Made by a program: the position numbers and the translations under genes. Of a stretch of DNA of 41,570 bases, positions 15,681 through 26,198 are shown piece by piece. The notes below the pieces were generated by a model. The model made no database searches and was not told the DNA's origin. It saw only the letters and a program-made list of their open reading frames with translations. The first letter of the stretch is position 1. Each line of letters begins with the position of its first letter. The DNA is from Acidobacteriota bacterium (GTDB lineage Bacteria; Acidobacteriota; Terriglobia; Terriglobales; Acidobacteriaceae): contig JAKATU010000025.1 in the NCBI GenBank assembly GCA_021818585.1, forward strand, positions 1-41,570. Direction: 5' to 3'.

Positions 15681-16784
15681 TCAATTTACAAACCGGCTCA
15701 TACGCACATTCATCACCATGCCTAAAGCCAGGAACGTAAACAGTACCGAAGACCCGCCATAACTCATTAACGGAAGCGGAATTCCAGTAACCGGCATCAG
15801 CCCCACAACCATACCTACGTTGACTGCTATCTCGAAGGTGAGTGTGGCGACCACGCCCATCACCACAAGTGTACCCGGTAGGTCGGAAGCTATTTGAGCG
15901 TTATGAATCAAACGCATCAATATTAAAAAGTATAGCAGCAGGACGAAGATGCAACCCACAAACCCATGCTCCTCCGCAAACGCCGCAAAAATAAAATCCG
16001 TATAGGGAATTGGCAGGAAATCTCCTTGCGTCTGGCTGCCCTTGGTCGTCCCACGTCCGAACACGCCTCCATCGCCGACCGCAATCTTCGACTGCAGAAT
16101 CTGGTAGCCGGAACCCCGAGGGTCAGCCCCCGGATTCATGAAACTCGTCAGCCGCGCCTTCTGGTAAGGCTTCAGAATCTTACCGCTCCGCCAGATCCCA
16201 GCCACAAGGCTCACGCTCACTACCGTCAGAATCAGCCCCTTTTTCCAGCCAATCCCGCCCAGAAACAGCCCCGCAAACAGAATCGGGGAGTACGTCAGAG
16301 CCGTCCCCATATCCGGCTGCTTCAGCACCATCACCATCGGCGCCGCAATCAGCAGAATCGCCTTGAAGACATCCTTCCACGTCATCTCCCGCCCCGATAG
16401 CCCAGCAATATACCGCGCCATCGCCAGGATCAGCACTATCTTCACCCACTCCGAAGGCTGAAAATGGATCCCCCCCGGCAGCCGAATCCACCGCTTCGCG
16501 CCCATTATCCGCTGCCCGGCCACCAGCACCGCGGCTAATGACAGCAGCGCCACTCCATAAAACCAATGGATTGAGTCCAATAGCCAGTGGTAGTCCACCA
16601 CCGACACAAAAAACATCGCCCCCAGCCCAGCCACAATCCAAAGCACCTGCTTGTGGTCAAAGCCCACAAACCTAGTGTGCATCGTGGCGCTGTAAATCTC
16701 CAGCACGCTGATCACGCTCATCAGCAGCACCATGCCCAGCAAGGGCCAGTCAAAGTCGCGAATTCTACGAAAACGGTGTATCAC
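15681..16784 (-). CDS. rodA: Rod-shape peptidoglycan glycosyltransferase RodA
   Basis: This 367-residue SEDS-family polytopic protein polymerises glycan strands from lipid II with PBP2 during elongation. The length and about ten hydrophobic helices fit RodA. Recognisable blocks are GAKRWIRLPGGIHFQPSEWVKI, LKQPDMGTALTYSPIL with the family's catalytic-type Asp, the long loop GSGYQILQSKIAVGDGGVFGRG, and IPYTDFIFAAFAEEHGFVG. The C-terminal PVTGIPLPLMSYGGSSVLFTFLALGMVMNV is the SEDS signature. The start is GTG at 16784. It lies 52 bases after mrdA on the same strand, completing mreBCD-mrdA-rodA. Confidence 0.96.
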   Translation of the reverse strand: MIHRFRRIRDFDWPLLGMVLLMSVISVLEIYSATMHTRFVGFDHKQVLWIVAGLGAMFFVSVVDYHWLLDSIHWFYGVALLSLAAVLVAGQRIMGAKRWIRLPGGIHFQPSEWVKIVLILAMARYIAGLSGREMTWKDVFKAILLIAAPMVMVLKQPDMGTALTYSPILFAGLFLGGIGWKKGLILTVVSVSLVAGIWRSGKILKPYQKARLTSFMNPGADPRGSGYQILQSKIAVGDGGVFGRGTTKGSQTQGDFLPIPYTDFIFAAFAEEHGFVGCIFVLLLYFLILMRLIHNAQIASDLPGTLVVMGVVATLTFEIAVNVGMVVGLMPVTGIPLPLMSYGGSSVLFTFLALGMVMNVRMSRFVN

Positions 16785-16836
16785 TTAGTTCAATCTCTGT
16801 CTCAAAAAATACAAACGTGCTCCTCTGCGCTCCCGC

Positions 16837-18864
16837 CTACTTGCGAACAAAATCCGGAACTCTCAGCAGAAAATGCCCCGCATACACCGCCGCAGCACTC
16901 GCATCCTTCCCCGCGTTCGGGTCCAGCGGCTTGCCGCCCAGCTCCCTGGGGTCCGACGGTATCGACCAGATCGCGCCCACATCCAGTTTGCTCGTCTCGT
17001 TCGCGCCCTTCTTGGCGCTCTCGCCCGCCGGCTGATCCGCCAGCAGGTTGTGGTCCAGCCGCCGCTGCTTCGTCACGTAAGCGTCAATCACCTGCGCTGC
17101 AATATGCGCCACATCGTTGCCCCAGCCGCCATGCTGCCAGAACACCACCACCACAATGTCCGGATTCCGCCGCGGAGCCAGCCCCACAAACCACGCATTC
17201 GGACGCGTCGCCATGTTGCTCGATAGCTTGTCCATGCCAAAGTTATGGCTGATCACCTGCGCCGTGCCCGTCTTGCCCGCAAAATCAATCCCCGCCAACC
17301 TCGACGAATAAGCCGTACCAATCGGCTCCTGCGTCACATTCGCCATCGCATTTGTGATCGTTTCCCACGTCTGCTTCGAAAAATGAACCACCTTGTTGCC
17401 GGACCCCGGATACTCCGCCCTCATATACTTCCGGTACTCCGGCGTCAGTTCATTCCGGAAAACAATATGCGGACGCTTCAGCACTCCGCCGGATGCGATC
17501 CCGCCAATCGCCCGCGCCAGTTGCAACGGCGTCACCGCAATCGCACCCTGCCCAATGCCAATCGAAATCGTCTCGCCCGGATACCACGGCTGGTGGAAGG
17601 TCTTCATCTTCCACGCCGGCGAAGGCATCGTGCCGGCAACCTCGCCCGGCAAATCCACGCCCGTCCGCTCGCCAATCCCGAACCGGTGCGCCCACTTCGC
17701 AATCGTGTCTATGCCCAGCCTCTGCGCCAGCGTGTAGAAATACGTGTCGCACGAGTAAGGAATCGCCGTCTTCAGCGTCACCCATCCATGCTTCACGTCG
17801 CACGCAAACCAGCGCCCGTAAAAGTACGCGCCGCCCTTGCAGTCCACCTTCATGTTCTGCGCGATGCCCGTCTGCAATCCCGCGACCGCCATGATGATCT
17901 TGAATGTTGACCCCGGAGCCGATGTCGCCTGAATAGCCTTGTCCAGCAAAGGATGGTCCGGGTTCGTCACCAGCGAAGTCCATTCCTTGCTGCTGATCCG
18001 CACCGCGAAATCGTTCGGATCAAATGTAGGCCGGCTCACCAGCGCAAGAATCTGACCATTGTGCGGATCGAGCGCGATCACCGCCCCATCCCGGTTGCCC
18101 ATCGCATTTTCCGCCGCCCTCTGAATATCCAGGTCAATCGTCAGCTTCAGGTTCTTCCCCGGCTTCGCCGGCTTGGTACCCAGCACGCCCACTTCCTGCC
18201 CGCGGCTGTTCACCAGGATCTCCCGCGCGCCGTCCACCCCGCGCAGAATCGGATCGTACGACTCCTCCACGCCCGACTCGCCCACCACGTCTCCCGGCTG
18301 GTAATAAGCAAACTGCGGATCGTTCAGCATCCGGTTGCTCACCTGTCCCACATATCCAATCGCCGCCGCCAAAAACCCGTTCCGCGGGTAAAGCCGCCGC
18401 CACTCCCGGATCGTCTCCAACTCCGGCAGCTCGTCGCTGTGCGCCGCAATAAACTGCTGCTCGTTCGGCGTAATATCTTGCTGCAATGGAATCGGCTCAT
18501 ACGATGGCGTCCAGCGGTAGCGGTGCATAATCTGCTGAATCTGCTCCACCGTCATGTTCAGGCCCTTCGCAATCAGCGGAAGATCCGGCTTCAGATCGCC
18601 CTTCTGGTCGCGCGCCAGGTAGCAGGAAACCGACTGGTAATTCGTCACGATCAGCCGCCCGTCCCGATCAAAAATCTCCCCTCGCGGAGCCAGAATCGGC
18701 ACTTTCCGGATGCGGTTCGCCTCCGCCATCGCATGGTAGTTCTGTGCGCCCACAATCTGCAGACGCCATAAACCAAACGTCAGCACCAGCAAGATCACCG
18801 CGATCACAATCTGTGAGATCGTGAGCCGTATGCTCGGAAGCTTTTCTTCCCTCAACAACGCCAT
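16837..18864 (-). CDS. mrdA: Penicillin-binding protein 2 (elongation transpeptidase)
   Basis: This 675-residue class B PBP cross-links peptidoglycan with RodA. A short cytoplasmic N-terminus and one membrane anchor (ISQIVIAVILLVLTFGLW) precede the pedestal domain, which has APRGEIFDRDGRLIVTN and YVGQVSNRMLNDPQ. The transpeptidase domain shows the three active-site motifs: SxxK as STFK with Ser319 and Lys322 (APGSTFKIIMAV), SCD in IPYSCDTYFYTLAQ, and KTGTAQ. The extra 30-40 C-terminal residues relative to E. coli PBP2 are low-complexity (LDPNAGKDASAAAVYAGHF). ATG 18864 is 38 bases after the mreD stop. Confidence 0.96.
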   Translation of the reverse strand: MALLREEKLPSIRLTISQIVIAVILLVLTFGLWRLQIVGAQNYHAMAEANRIRKVPILAPRGEIFDRDGRLIVTNYQSVSCYLARDQKGDLKPDLPLIAKGLNMTVEQIQQIMHRYRWTPSYEPIPLQQDITPNEQQFIAAHSDELPELETIREWRRLYPRNGFLAAAIGYVGQVSNRMLNDPQFAYYQPGDVVGESGVEESYDPILRGVDGAREILVNSRGQEVGVLGTKPAKPGKNLKLTIDLDIQRAAENAMGNRDGAVIALDPHNGQILALVSRPTFDPNDFAVRISSKEWTSLVTNPDHPLLDKAIQATSAPGSTFKIIMAVAGLQTGIAQNMKVDCKGGAYFYGRWFACDVKHGWVTLKTAIPYSCDTYFYTLAQRLGIDTIAKWAHRFGIGERTGVDLPGEVAGTMPSPAWKMKTFHQPWYPGETISIGIGQGAIAVTPLQLARAIGGIASGGVLKRPHIVFRNELTPEYRKYMRAEYPGSGNKVVHFSKQTWETITNAMANVTQEPIGTAYSSRLAGIDFAGKTGTAQVISHNFGMDKLSSNMATRPNAWFVGLAPRRNPDIVVVVFWQHGGWGNDVAHIAAQVIDAYVTKQRRLDHNLLADQPAGESAKKGANETSKLDVGAIWSIPSDPRELGGKPLDPNAGKDASAAAVYAGHFLLRVPDFVRK

Positions 18865-18902
18865 ACTCCGCTCCGCGTTTCCTTCAGCCTGATCCTTTCG
18901 CC

Positions 18903-19421
18903 CTAGTCTCTACGCCGCGCCTTGTCGAACAGCGCAAACAGCATCACGCCCAGCAGCGCATTCACCGCTGCCCGGATTCCTTCCTGCCACCATATCCACG
19001 CGTACGGCTGCTCGATCACCCGTCGCTCCAGCCCCCATACGACCACGCTCTGCAGCAGCGTAAAGACCGGCAGCAGCGCCAGCCGCGTGAAAAAGCTCTC
19101 CGTATCGATCCGGATTCCCAGCGAAGCCGCCAGGTAACCCACAATCGACTTTCCAATCCCGAACACGCCCAGCGGATGCTGCGTAATCGCATCCTGCAAA
19201 ATTCCGATTCCGGCCCCGAAAATCCCGCCGCCAATCGGATTCCGCCACGTAATTCCAAAATAAATCGCCACCAGCAGAGGCAAATCCACGTAATCAAAAC
19301 GCGGAAAGTGCAACGTCATCAGCGACTGCAGCACCAACGCCAGAAATGGCGTCAACACCATGAGCCACACCGGGTAATTCGGAACATCCACCTCGCGCCG
19401 GGTTGACGCCATCAGGGCCAT
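18903..19421 (-). CDS. mreD: Rod shape-determining protein MreD
   Basis: This 172-residue inner-membrane protein has about five hydrophobic helices (YPVWLMVLTPFLALVLQSLM, VDLPLLVAIYFGITW, GGGIFGAGIGILQDAIT, TRLALLPVFTLLQSVVVWG, AAVNALLGVMLFALF). The GILQD...GVFGIGKSIVGYLAA arrangement is typical of MreD, a partner of MreC in the elongasome. It starts at 19421, two bases after the mreC stop, so translation is probably coupled. A nearby downstream ATG (MASTRREVDV) is a possible alternative start. Confidence 0.92.
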   Translation of the reverse strand: MALMASTRREVDVPNYPVWLMVLTPFLALVLQSLMTLHFPRFDYVDLPLLVAIYFGITWRNPIGGGIFGAGIGILQDAITQHPLGVFGIGKSIVGYLAASLGIRIDTESFFTRLALLPVFTLLQSVVVWGLERRVIEQPYAWIWWQEGIRAAVNALLGVMLFALFDKARRRD

Positions 19422-19423
19422 CT

Positions 19424-20755
19424 CTAACGTCCTCCACCCGGCGCTGCCGAATTTGATTTATGCGCAGCCGAACCCTGCTTCAGCGTAGTCCCCGCGGTCT
19501 TCGGCTTACCCGCAGCCCCCTGCGATCCAGCTTTCGCACCGGCGCTGCCCGTACCCGTCCCGGCTCCGGCGCCGACGCCTGCCGAAGTCGTCCCCTGCGG
19601 AGCGGGCTTCGGAGGCGGCATATTTTCCGTTCCCTGCCGAATCGGCCCATTCAGAGCACCCGGCGTCATCTCAGACGCGGGCGGCGTCGCCCCCGGCGTA
19701 AACTGGTCCGGCTGCGCCGGCAACGGCGGGGTCAGAACCTGCAAAGGCGTCGTCACCGTAAACCCCTTCACCGTGGTCGTGTACAGCTCCTCCGGCGGAG
19801 CCTCCGGGTCAATCGCGCTCGGCAACCGCTCGGCCAGAATGTCGGAAGCCTTCTGCTGCTCCTGATCCAGCTCGCTCGTGGCAATATCCTGCTGCTCCTG
19901 CTGCGGCATCTGGTTACCCGTGTCCGTAATCACCAGCACCTGCTCCACCGCGTCCAGGTTCGCCGCAGGATCAATCAGCACATTCACCAGCGGAGCATGA
20001 CCCGGATCAGGAATCACCTGCTGCACCGTACCCACCGGCAATCCCTGCGGGAAAATCTGGTCCCCGCCGCTGGTCACCACCACCGCCCCCGGCTTGATAC
20101 GCGAATCCGGCAGCATGTCCCGAATCTCCGGCTGCCCATACGCATTCCCGCGCAACACTCCCTGCAGCCGCGCGCCCTGCAGCAAAACCCCGGCCCCACT
20201 CGTCTCGTCCGAAATCTCCAGCAGCAGACTCGTGTGCGGAAACACCTGTCGCAGCCGCCCCACAATCCCGTCCGGCGTAATCACCGCATCGTCCTGCTTC
20301 AACCCGTCCGCCGACCCCTTGTTCAAAATCAGAAGGTGCGACTGGTCCGCCTCCGACGCCCCAATCACCTGCGCCGCCACGGTCTTGTAAATGTATTTCT
20401 GCTGGAACCCAAGCAGCGCCTGCAGTTGATGCACCTGACGCGCCTGCTCCGCCAGCCCGGCCTGCTCCAGCCGCAAACGGTCAATCTCCGTCAGCAGCGC
20501 CCGATTCTTCCGCTTCGTCCCCACCAGGTCCAAATAGCTCGACCACAAGTGGCCCGTCTCATACCCCATAAAGTGCGCCAGCCGCTCCGGCGGCGTCACC
20601 ACCGCAAGCGCCCAGTACTGGATCAGTCGCACCCCCGGCGCATCACCCGCTCCGGGCGATGGACGGCGTACCTGCACTGCCAACCCGATGACTTGAACAA
20701 GGAGTAAGGCGAGCAGCACCAGTGGATTCTTATAGCGGCTCAAAAACGATTCCAT
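19424..20755 (-). CDS. mreC: Rod shape-determining protein MreC with a long C-terminal tail
   Basis: This 443-residue protein has a short basic N-terminus, one membrane anchor (NPLVLLALLLVQVIGLAVQV), a coiled-coil (LLTEIDRLRLEQAGLAEQARQVHQLQALLGFQQKY) and the paired beta-barrel MreC domain (AAQVIGASEADQSHLLILNKGSADGLKQDDAVITPDGIVGRL, GAVVVTSGGDQIFPQGLPVGTV). MreC bridges MreB and PBP2 in the periplasm. From about residue 330 to the end, roughly 110 residues are Pro/Thr/Gly/Ala-rich and look disordered, which makes the protein much longer than the usual 270-330 residues. The start is ATG 20755, 39 bases after mreB. Confidence 0.94.
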   Translation of the reverse strand: MESFLSRYKNPLVLLALLLVQVIGLAVQVRRPSPGAGDAPGVRLIQYWALAVVTPPERLAHFMGYETGHLWSSYLDLVGTKRKNRALLTEIDRLRLEQAGLAEQARQVHQLQALLGFQQKYIYKTVAAQVIGASEADQSHLLILNKGSADGLKQDDAVITPDGIVGRLRQVFPHTSLLLEISDETSGAGVLLQGARLQGVLRGNAYGQPEIRDMLPDSRIKPGAVVVTSGGDQIFPQGLPVGTVQQVIPDPGHAPLVNVLIDPAANLDAVEQVLVITDTGNQMPQQEQQDIATSELDQEQQKASDILAERLPSAIDPEAPPEELYTTTVKGFTVTTPLQVLTPPLPAQPDQFTPGATPPASEMTPGALNGPIRQGTENMPPPKPAPQGTTSAGVGAGAGTGTGSAGAKAGSQGAAGKPKTAGTTLKQGSAAHKSNSAAPGGGR

Positions 20756-20794
20756 GGCACCGTATCGACAGGAGGAGCATCAAGCCCCTCCCGC

Positions 20795-21886
<1,092 letters not shown>

Positions 21887-22035
21887 CTACGTATTGTAAA
21901 GCCAGTCAATTCCCACACCACTGCTCGAACTGCAAATTTTATCCACCTCTTCCCAATCGTGCCTTTCTCGTCAATCATTTTCCCGGACCGGTGGCTCCGT
22001 TCCCGTCATTCCGCTATCCTGAATAGTTTCCCCCA

Positions 22036-22052
22036 AGGAGTTTTGCATCGTG
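22036..22052 (+). promoter_or_regulatory. Ribosome-binding site fixing a GTG start
   Basis: AGGAG at 22036-22040 is nine bases upstream of GTG 22050, which decides the start of the aldehyde dehydrogenase. No ATG fits as well. Confidence 0.75.
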
Positions 22053-23543
22053 TCCAGCAGGATCTACAAAAATCTCATCGGCGGCCAGTGGGCTCCGGCC
22101 CGCAGCGGAAAAACCTTCCGGAACATCAATCCCGCCAACCACAACGACATCGTCGGCGAATTCGCGCTCTCCGCCGCGGAAGACGTCGACGACGCCGTCC
22201 GCGCAGCCGAAAAAGCCTACGCCACCTGGCGGCTCACACCCGCCCCCAAGCGCGCGGAAATTCTCTACCGCACCGGCGAAATCCTCCTCAAGCGCAAAGA
22301 GGAGTACGCCCGCGCCATGACCCGCGAAATGGGCAAGGTCCTCAGCGAAACCCGAGGCGACGTCCAGGAAGCCATCGACACCGCCTTCTACATGGCCGGC
22401 GAAGGCCGCCGCCTCTTCGGCCAGACCACCCCCTCCGAACTCCAGAGCAAGTTCGCCATGTCCGTCCGCATGCCGATCGGCGTCGCCGGCATGATCTGCC
22501 CCTGGAACTTCCCCATGGCCATCCCCTCATGGAAGCTCTTCCCCGCGCTCGTCTGCGGCAACACCTGCGTCATCAAGCCCGCGGAAGACACCCCGCTCTC
22601 CACCATCCATCTCGTCGAAGCCCTCATCGAAGCAGGCCTGCCCCCCGGCGTCGTCAACATCGTCACCGGCTTCGGCCCCGAGGCCGGAGCGCCCATCATC
22701 GAGCACCCCGGCACGCGCATCATTTCCTTCACCGGCTCCAGCGAAGTCGGCCGCATCGTCGGACAGGCCGCCGCCGGACTCTTCAAGCCCTGCTCGCTCG
22801 AAATGGGCGGCAAAAACGCCATGATCGTCCTCGCCGACGCTAACCTCGACCTCGCCCTCGACGGCGCGCTCTGGGGCGCCTTCGGAACCACTGGCCAGCG
22901 CTGCACCGCCACCAGCCGCATCATCGTCGAGCACTCCGTCGCCGAAGAATTCACCGCCAGACTGGTCGCCCGCGCCAACGCCCTCCGCGTCGGTGACGGC
23001 CTCGATGAATCCATCCAGATGGGCCCGCAAATCAACCAGCAGCAGATCGAAACCTCTGAGAAATACTGCAAAGTCGCCCTCGAAGAAGGAGCGCAAATCC
23101 TCTGCGGCGGCAAACGTCTCACTGGCGGGGCCTATGACAAAGGCGCCTTCTTCGCCCCCACCGTCGTCGCCGGCGTCAAGCCCGGCATGCGCATCGCCCA
23201 GGAAGAGGTCTTCGGGCCCGTCGTCAGTATTCTCGGCTGCTCCGGCTACGAAGAAGCCATCCGGATCGCCAACGGCATCTCCTACGGCCTCTCGACCGCG
23301 CTCTACTCCCGCAACGTCAACTACGCCTTCCAGGCCATGCGCGACCTCGAAGCCGGTATTACCTACATCAACGCCCCCACCATCGGCGCGGAAGTCCACC
23401 TGCCCTTCGGCGGCGTCAAGAAGACCGGCAACGGCCATCGCGAAGGAGGCACGGGCGCGCTCGACTTCTACTCCTCCTGGAAAGCCTGCTACGTCGACTT
23501 CTCTGACAAACTGCAGCGCGCCCAGATCGACAACGCCGAGTAA
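22050..23543 (+). CDS. NAD(P)-dependent aldehyde dehydrogenase
   Basis: This 497-residue ALDH-superfamily enzyme oxidises an aldehyde to the acid with NAD(P)+. The active-site set is complete: Asn153 in [13 protein letters not shown], Glu251 in LEMGGKN, Cys285 in GQRCTATSR, and EEVFGPV near 390. The cofactor loop FTGSSEVGR is present. The C-terminal [22 protein letters not shown] plus [14 protein letters not shown] recalls the semialdehyde/ALDH7-like branch (alpha-ketoglutarate or aminoadipate semialdehyde type), but the substrate cannot be set from sequence alone. The start is GTG with a good AGGAG site. It is alone on the plus strand, divergent from mreB and convergent with an acyltransferase gene. 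Confidence 0.92.
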   Translation: MSSRIYKNLIGGQWAPARSGKTFRNINPANHNDIVGEFALSAAEDVDDAVRAAEKAYATWRLTPAPKRAEILYRTGEILLKRKEEYARAMTREMGKVLSETRGDVQEAIDTAFYMAGEGRRLFGQTTPSELQSKFAMSVRMPIGVAGMICPWNFPMAIPSWKLFPALVCGNTCVIKPAEDTPLSTIHLVEALIEAGLPPGVVNIVTGFGPEAGAPIIEHPGTRIISFTGSSEVGRIVGQAAAGLFKPCSLEMGGKNAMIVLADANLDLALDGALWGAFGTTGQRCTATSRIIVEHSVAEEFTARLVARANALRVGDGLDESIQMGPQINQQQIETSEKYCKVALEEGAQILCGGKRLTGGAYDKGAFFAPTVVAGVKPGMRIAQEEVFGPVVSILGCSGYEEAIRIANGISYGLSTALYSRNVNYAFQAMRDLEAGITYINAPTIGAEVHLPFGGVKKTGNGHREGGTGALDFYSSWKACYVDFSDKLQRAQIDNAE

Positions 23544-23592
23544 CCCCATCCCATCCGCAACACAAAAGGCCAGGTCACCAGCCGGGCCTCTT

Positions 23593-23729
23593 TCACTCCG
23601 CCGCCTTCACTCGCGCTCGCTCCGGAGAAAAGAAACCCGCGAACCGCTTCCCGATAAACGCCCTCAACTTGTCCGTATGAAACTCCGTCACGCTCGCCAC
23701 CCCATACGCATAAGCCACCGTCAGCGCCA
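23593..23729. repeat. Near-identical repeat, copy A (end of downstream acyltransferase gene)
   Basis: This 137-bp tract matches 24822-24958 (constant offset 1229) with two mismatches by eye. It starts at the stop codon and ends abruptly inside the gene. Confidence 0.9.
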
Positions 23730-24768
23730 GAATCCCCAGTGCCCCCCCAACATGCGCCGCTGAAGGCTGCCACCTGCTCTCATGCGCCAGCAGCGCCGCC
23801 GCCAGTGTCAAAAACGGAACATGCACCAGGTACACCGTGTACGAAAATCCAGCGCTGCGCCGTGCCACACGCACCCACTGCGTCTCCCGAGCCTCCACGC
23901 GATAGCTCAGCAAACACAACATCAGCGGAACCGTCGCAGCCGTCAGCAGATAATCCGAAAGCGTCGCCGGAATCCAATGCGCCTTGGCCAGAAAAAAGAA
24001 CACCGGCACATACGCCGCCATTACCACCGGCCGCAGCCTCCGCGAAACCTCAGGCAAATCCACAAACGCCAGCGCCGCCCCTGCGAGCCAGGCCGGAAAC
24101 AGCACCACAATCGCCCGCGACAAAAGCGCCAGCATCGCCACCAACACCACTCCATGCAGCAACCGACGCCGCCACGTCACTCCCCGCCGCAGCGCAATCA
24201 AAGCGCACGGAAACATCAGGTAATACCAGAACTCGTTCGCCAGGCTCCACAGCGGTCCGTCCGACCCGTACGTCGGTCCTGCCGTCTGCTGTAGAAAAAA
24301 CAGGTTCCCGAAAAACACCCGAAAGCCATTTGCCACCGTCACATCCTGGGTTACGTGGTTGCCCGTCAACCCCTTGTACAACAGCGGAGCCGCATGCGAC
24401 GCCATCCCCACCCCATCCAGTACGGCGCAAAGCAACAACGCCGGAATCAGCACGATCCAGAGTCGCGTCAGCCGTTGAAACAGGTACTCCCGCCACTCCC
24501 ACCGGTCGCGCCGCACACTCCGCACTACGCTGCTGCCAATCAGGTATCCACTCAGCACAAAGAAAATAATCACCGCCTGATGGCCCGCACCGGAAATCAC
24601 ATACGGCACAGCCAACAGCAGCTTGTGCGCATGCAACTGCCCAAAATCTACAAACAGCAGCGCGCGCCAGTGCGAAAGCAGCACCGTCCCTGCCGCCAGC
24701 GCCCGCAGCGCATCCAGGTTCACCGAGGCAGAAGTCTTCGAAAATGGAACCCGCTCCGCAGTCGTCAT
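23593..24768 (-). CDS. Acyltransferase-3 family membrane protein (OafA/YrhL-like), second copy
   Basis: This is an integral-membrane O-acyltransferase of about 391 residues with around ten helices. The family opening SVNLDALRALAAGTVLLSHW has the conserved His of the LSHW motif, followed by GHQAVIIFFVLSGYLIGSSVVR and SDGPLWSLANEFWYYLMFP. Such proteins acylate sugars, lipids or polysaccharide at the cell surface. The ATG at 24768 (MTTAERVPF) matches the paralog's N-terminus. A GTG at 24825 would overlap the upstream stop as GTGA and is an alternative, giving 410 residues. Its last 137 bases are almost identical to those of the neighbouring paralog (see findings). It is the downstream member of a two-gene unit. 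Confidence 0.88.
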   Translation of the reverse strand: MTTAERVPFSKTSASVNLDALRALAAGTVLLSHWRALLFVDFGQLHAHKLLLAVPYVISGAGHQAVIIFFVLSGYLIGSSVVRSVRRDRWEWREYLFQRLTRLWIVLIPALLLCAVLDGVGMASHAAPLLYKGLTGNHVTQDVTVANGFRVFFGNLFFLQQTAGPTYGSDGPLWSLANEFWYYLMFPCALIALRRGVTWRRRLLHGVVLVAMLALLSRAIVVLFPAWLAGAALAFVDLPEVSRRLRPVVMAAYVPVFFFLAKAHWIPATLSDYLLTAATVPLMLCLLSYRVEARETQWVRVARRSAGFSYTVYLVHVPFLTLAAALLAHESRWQPSAAHVGGALGILALTVAYAYGVASVTEFHTDKLRAFIGKRFAGFFSPERARVKAAE

Positions 24769-24821
24769 CCCATCCGAGACTACATTACCAGCAGGTCCAT
24801 TTTCTCCCTCCTGAGCTTTTC

Positions 24822-24958
24822 TCACTCTGCCGCCTTCACTCGCGCTCGCTCCGGAGAAAAGAAACCCGCAAACCGCTTCCCGATAAACGCCCTCAACTTG
24901 TCCGTATGAAACTCCGTCACGCTCGCCACCCCATACGCATAAGCCACCGTCAGCGCCA
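24822..24958. repeat. Near-identical repeat, copy B (end of upstream acyltransferase gene)
   Basis: This is the partner of 23593-23729. Outside the tract the two genes diverge clearly, which points to gene conversion or recent recombination of the 3' ends. Confidence 0.9.
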
Positions 24959-26012
24959 ATATCCCCACTCCCGTCACCGTATGCGCAAACGTCGGCTGCC
25001 AGCGATGATCGTGTACCGTAAACGCGGCAAGCAGCATCAGAAACGGAAAATGCACCAGGTACAAGGTGTAGGAAAACCCGGCCGACCGCCGCGATAGCCG
25101 GCTCCAGAGCGACTCCCTCGCCTTTGATCGATAACTCAGCAATGTCATCATCAGCAACAACGTCGCATCCGCCAGCACATAGTCAGAGAGTGGCTCCGGC
25201 AGGTACTGCGCCTTCGCAAGATACAAAAACAACGCCACGTATCCCGCAATAATCCACGGACGCAAACGCCCGGGAATCTCCGGCCAACGGAAGTACGCAG
25301 CCGCAACACCCACCAGCCAGCACGGAAAAAGCACCAGAATGCCCGGCGAAATCAGCAACACGATCGCCGCAAAGGCAACAGCATGCAGAATCCGCGAACG
25401 CAGGCTCTCCTCAAATCGAATCGCCATCAGCGCACATGGAAACAGCAGGTAATACCAGAACTCATTCGCCAGGCTCCACAACGGTCCGTCCGAACCAAAA
25501 GTCGAAGTTGCAGTCCCCTGCAAAAAGAACAAATTCGAGAAAAAATTGCCAATGGTGTGCTGTTGAATCACATTCAGCGTCTCGTGATTCACAGCAAGAA
25601 GAGACCCGTTGTATAGAAGCGGCGCGGCATGGCTATGGATCCCGATCGTGTCCCACAACGCGCACAGCAGCAGCGCCGGTATCAGCACTATCCAAAGCCG
25701 CGTCACCCGGTGCAGCAGATACTCCCTCCAACTCCACGCATTGCTGTTCACCTTGCGCAAAACGCTCTTGCCGATCAGGTATCCGCTCAGCACAAAAAAG
25801 ATGATCACCGCCTGGTGACCCGCGAAGCCAACAATATCCGGCAGATACCACCACACTCTCGCAGCGTGCAGTTGCCAGTAATCCCAGAAAAACATCGCCC
25901 GCCAGTGCCCGAACAGGACCACAAAGGCAGCCAGCGTCCGCAGCGCATCCAGATTCACGGACGCTGCCGTATCGCGAAACGGAATGTGAGGCGTCCTCGG
26001 CAATGCAGACAC
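24822..26012 (-). CDS. Acyltransferase-3 family membrane protein (OafA/YrhL-like), first copy
   Basis: This 396-residue paralog of the neighbouring acyltransferase has the same layout: ASVNLDALRTLAAFVVLFGHW with the conserved His, GHQAVIIFFVLSGYLIGKSVL, HRVTRLWIVLIPALLLC and SDGPLWSLANEFWYYLLFP. The helices are clear to the end, and the C-terminus FHTDKLRAFIGKRFAGFFSPERARVKAAE is the same as in the second copy. It probably modifies an envelope glycan or lipid; the acyl donor and acceptor are unknown. The paralogs differ mostly in extracytoplasmic loops, so they may differ in substrate. It is upstream in a likely two-gene transcript and divergent from alanine dehydrogenase, with 186 bases between. 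Confidence 0.9.
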   Translation of the reverse strand: MSALPRTPHIPFRDTAASVNLDALRTLAAFVVLFGHWRAMFFWDYWQLHAARVWWYLPDIVGFAGHQAVIIFFVLSGYLIGKSVLRKVNSNAWSWREYLLHRVTRLWIVLIPALLLCALWDTIGIHSHAAPLLYNGSLLAVNHETLNVIQQHTIGNFFSNLFFLQGTATSTFGSDGPLWSLANEFWYYLLFPCALMAIRFEESLRSRILHAVAFAAIVLLISPGILVLFPCWLVGVAAAYFRWPEIPGRLRPWIIAGYVALFLYLAKAQYLPEPLSDYVLADATLLLMMTLLSYRSKARESLWSRLSRRSAGFSYTLYLVHFPFLMLLAAFTVHDHRWQPTFAHTVTGVGILALTVAYAYGVASVTEFHTDKLRAFIGKRFAGFFSPERARVKAAE

Positions 26013-26198
26013 AAAACCAATCTAAATCAACGCCGTATCAGCCCCTCGGTCAATATTCCGGCATCGATTCCCGTCCTCGCTGCCCGATGCCGCATGGCAA
26101 ATGAGGTATGCTTGTCTGTTTGCCTCCTGCGCCACTCGCATCAGGGGCAGGCAGATTCCGCCGCACCTCCATCCGGACACCGGCACAGAGAGACAATC

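Noticed and set aside
21893..21921. TACAAT as the mreB promoter -10
   Set aside because: The matching -35 (TGGTGT) is too poor to list as a feature.
25629..26198. In-frame extension upstream of alanine dehydrogenase
   Set aside because: Overlaps the divergent acyltransferase gene and is unlike the family; homology begins at ATG 26199.
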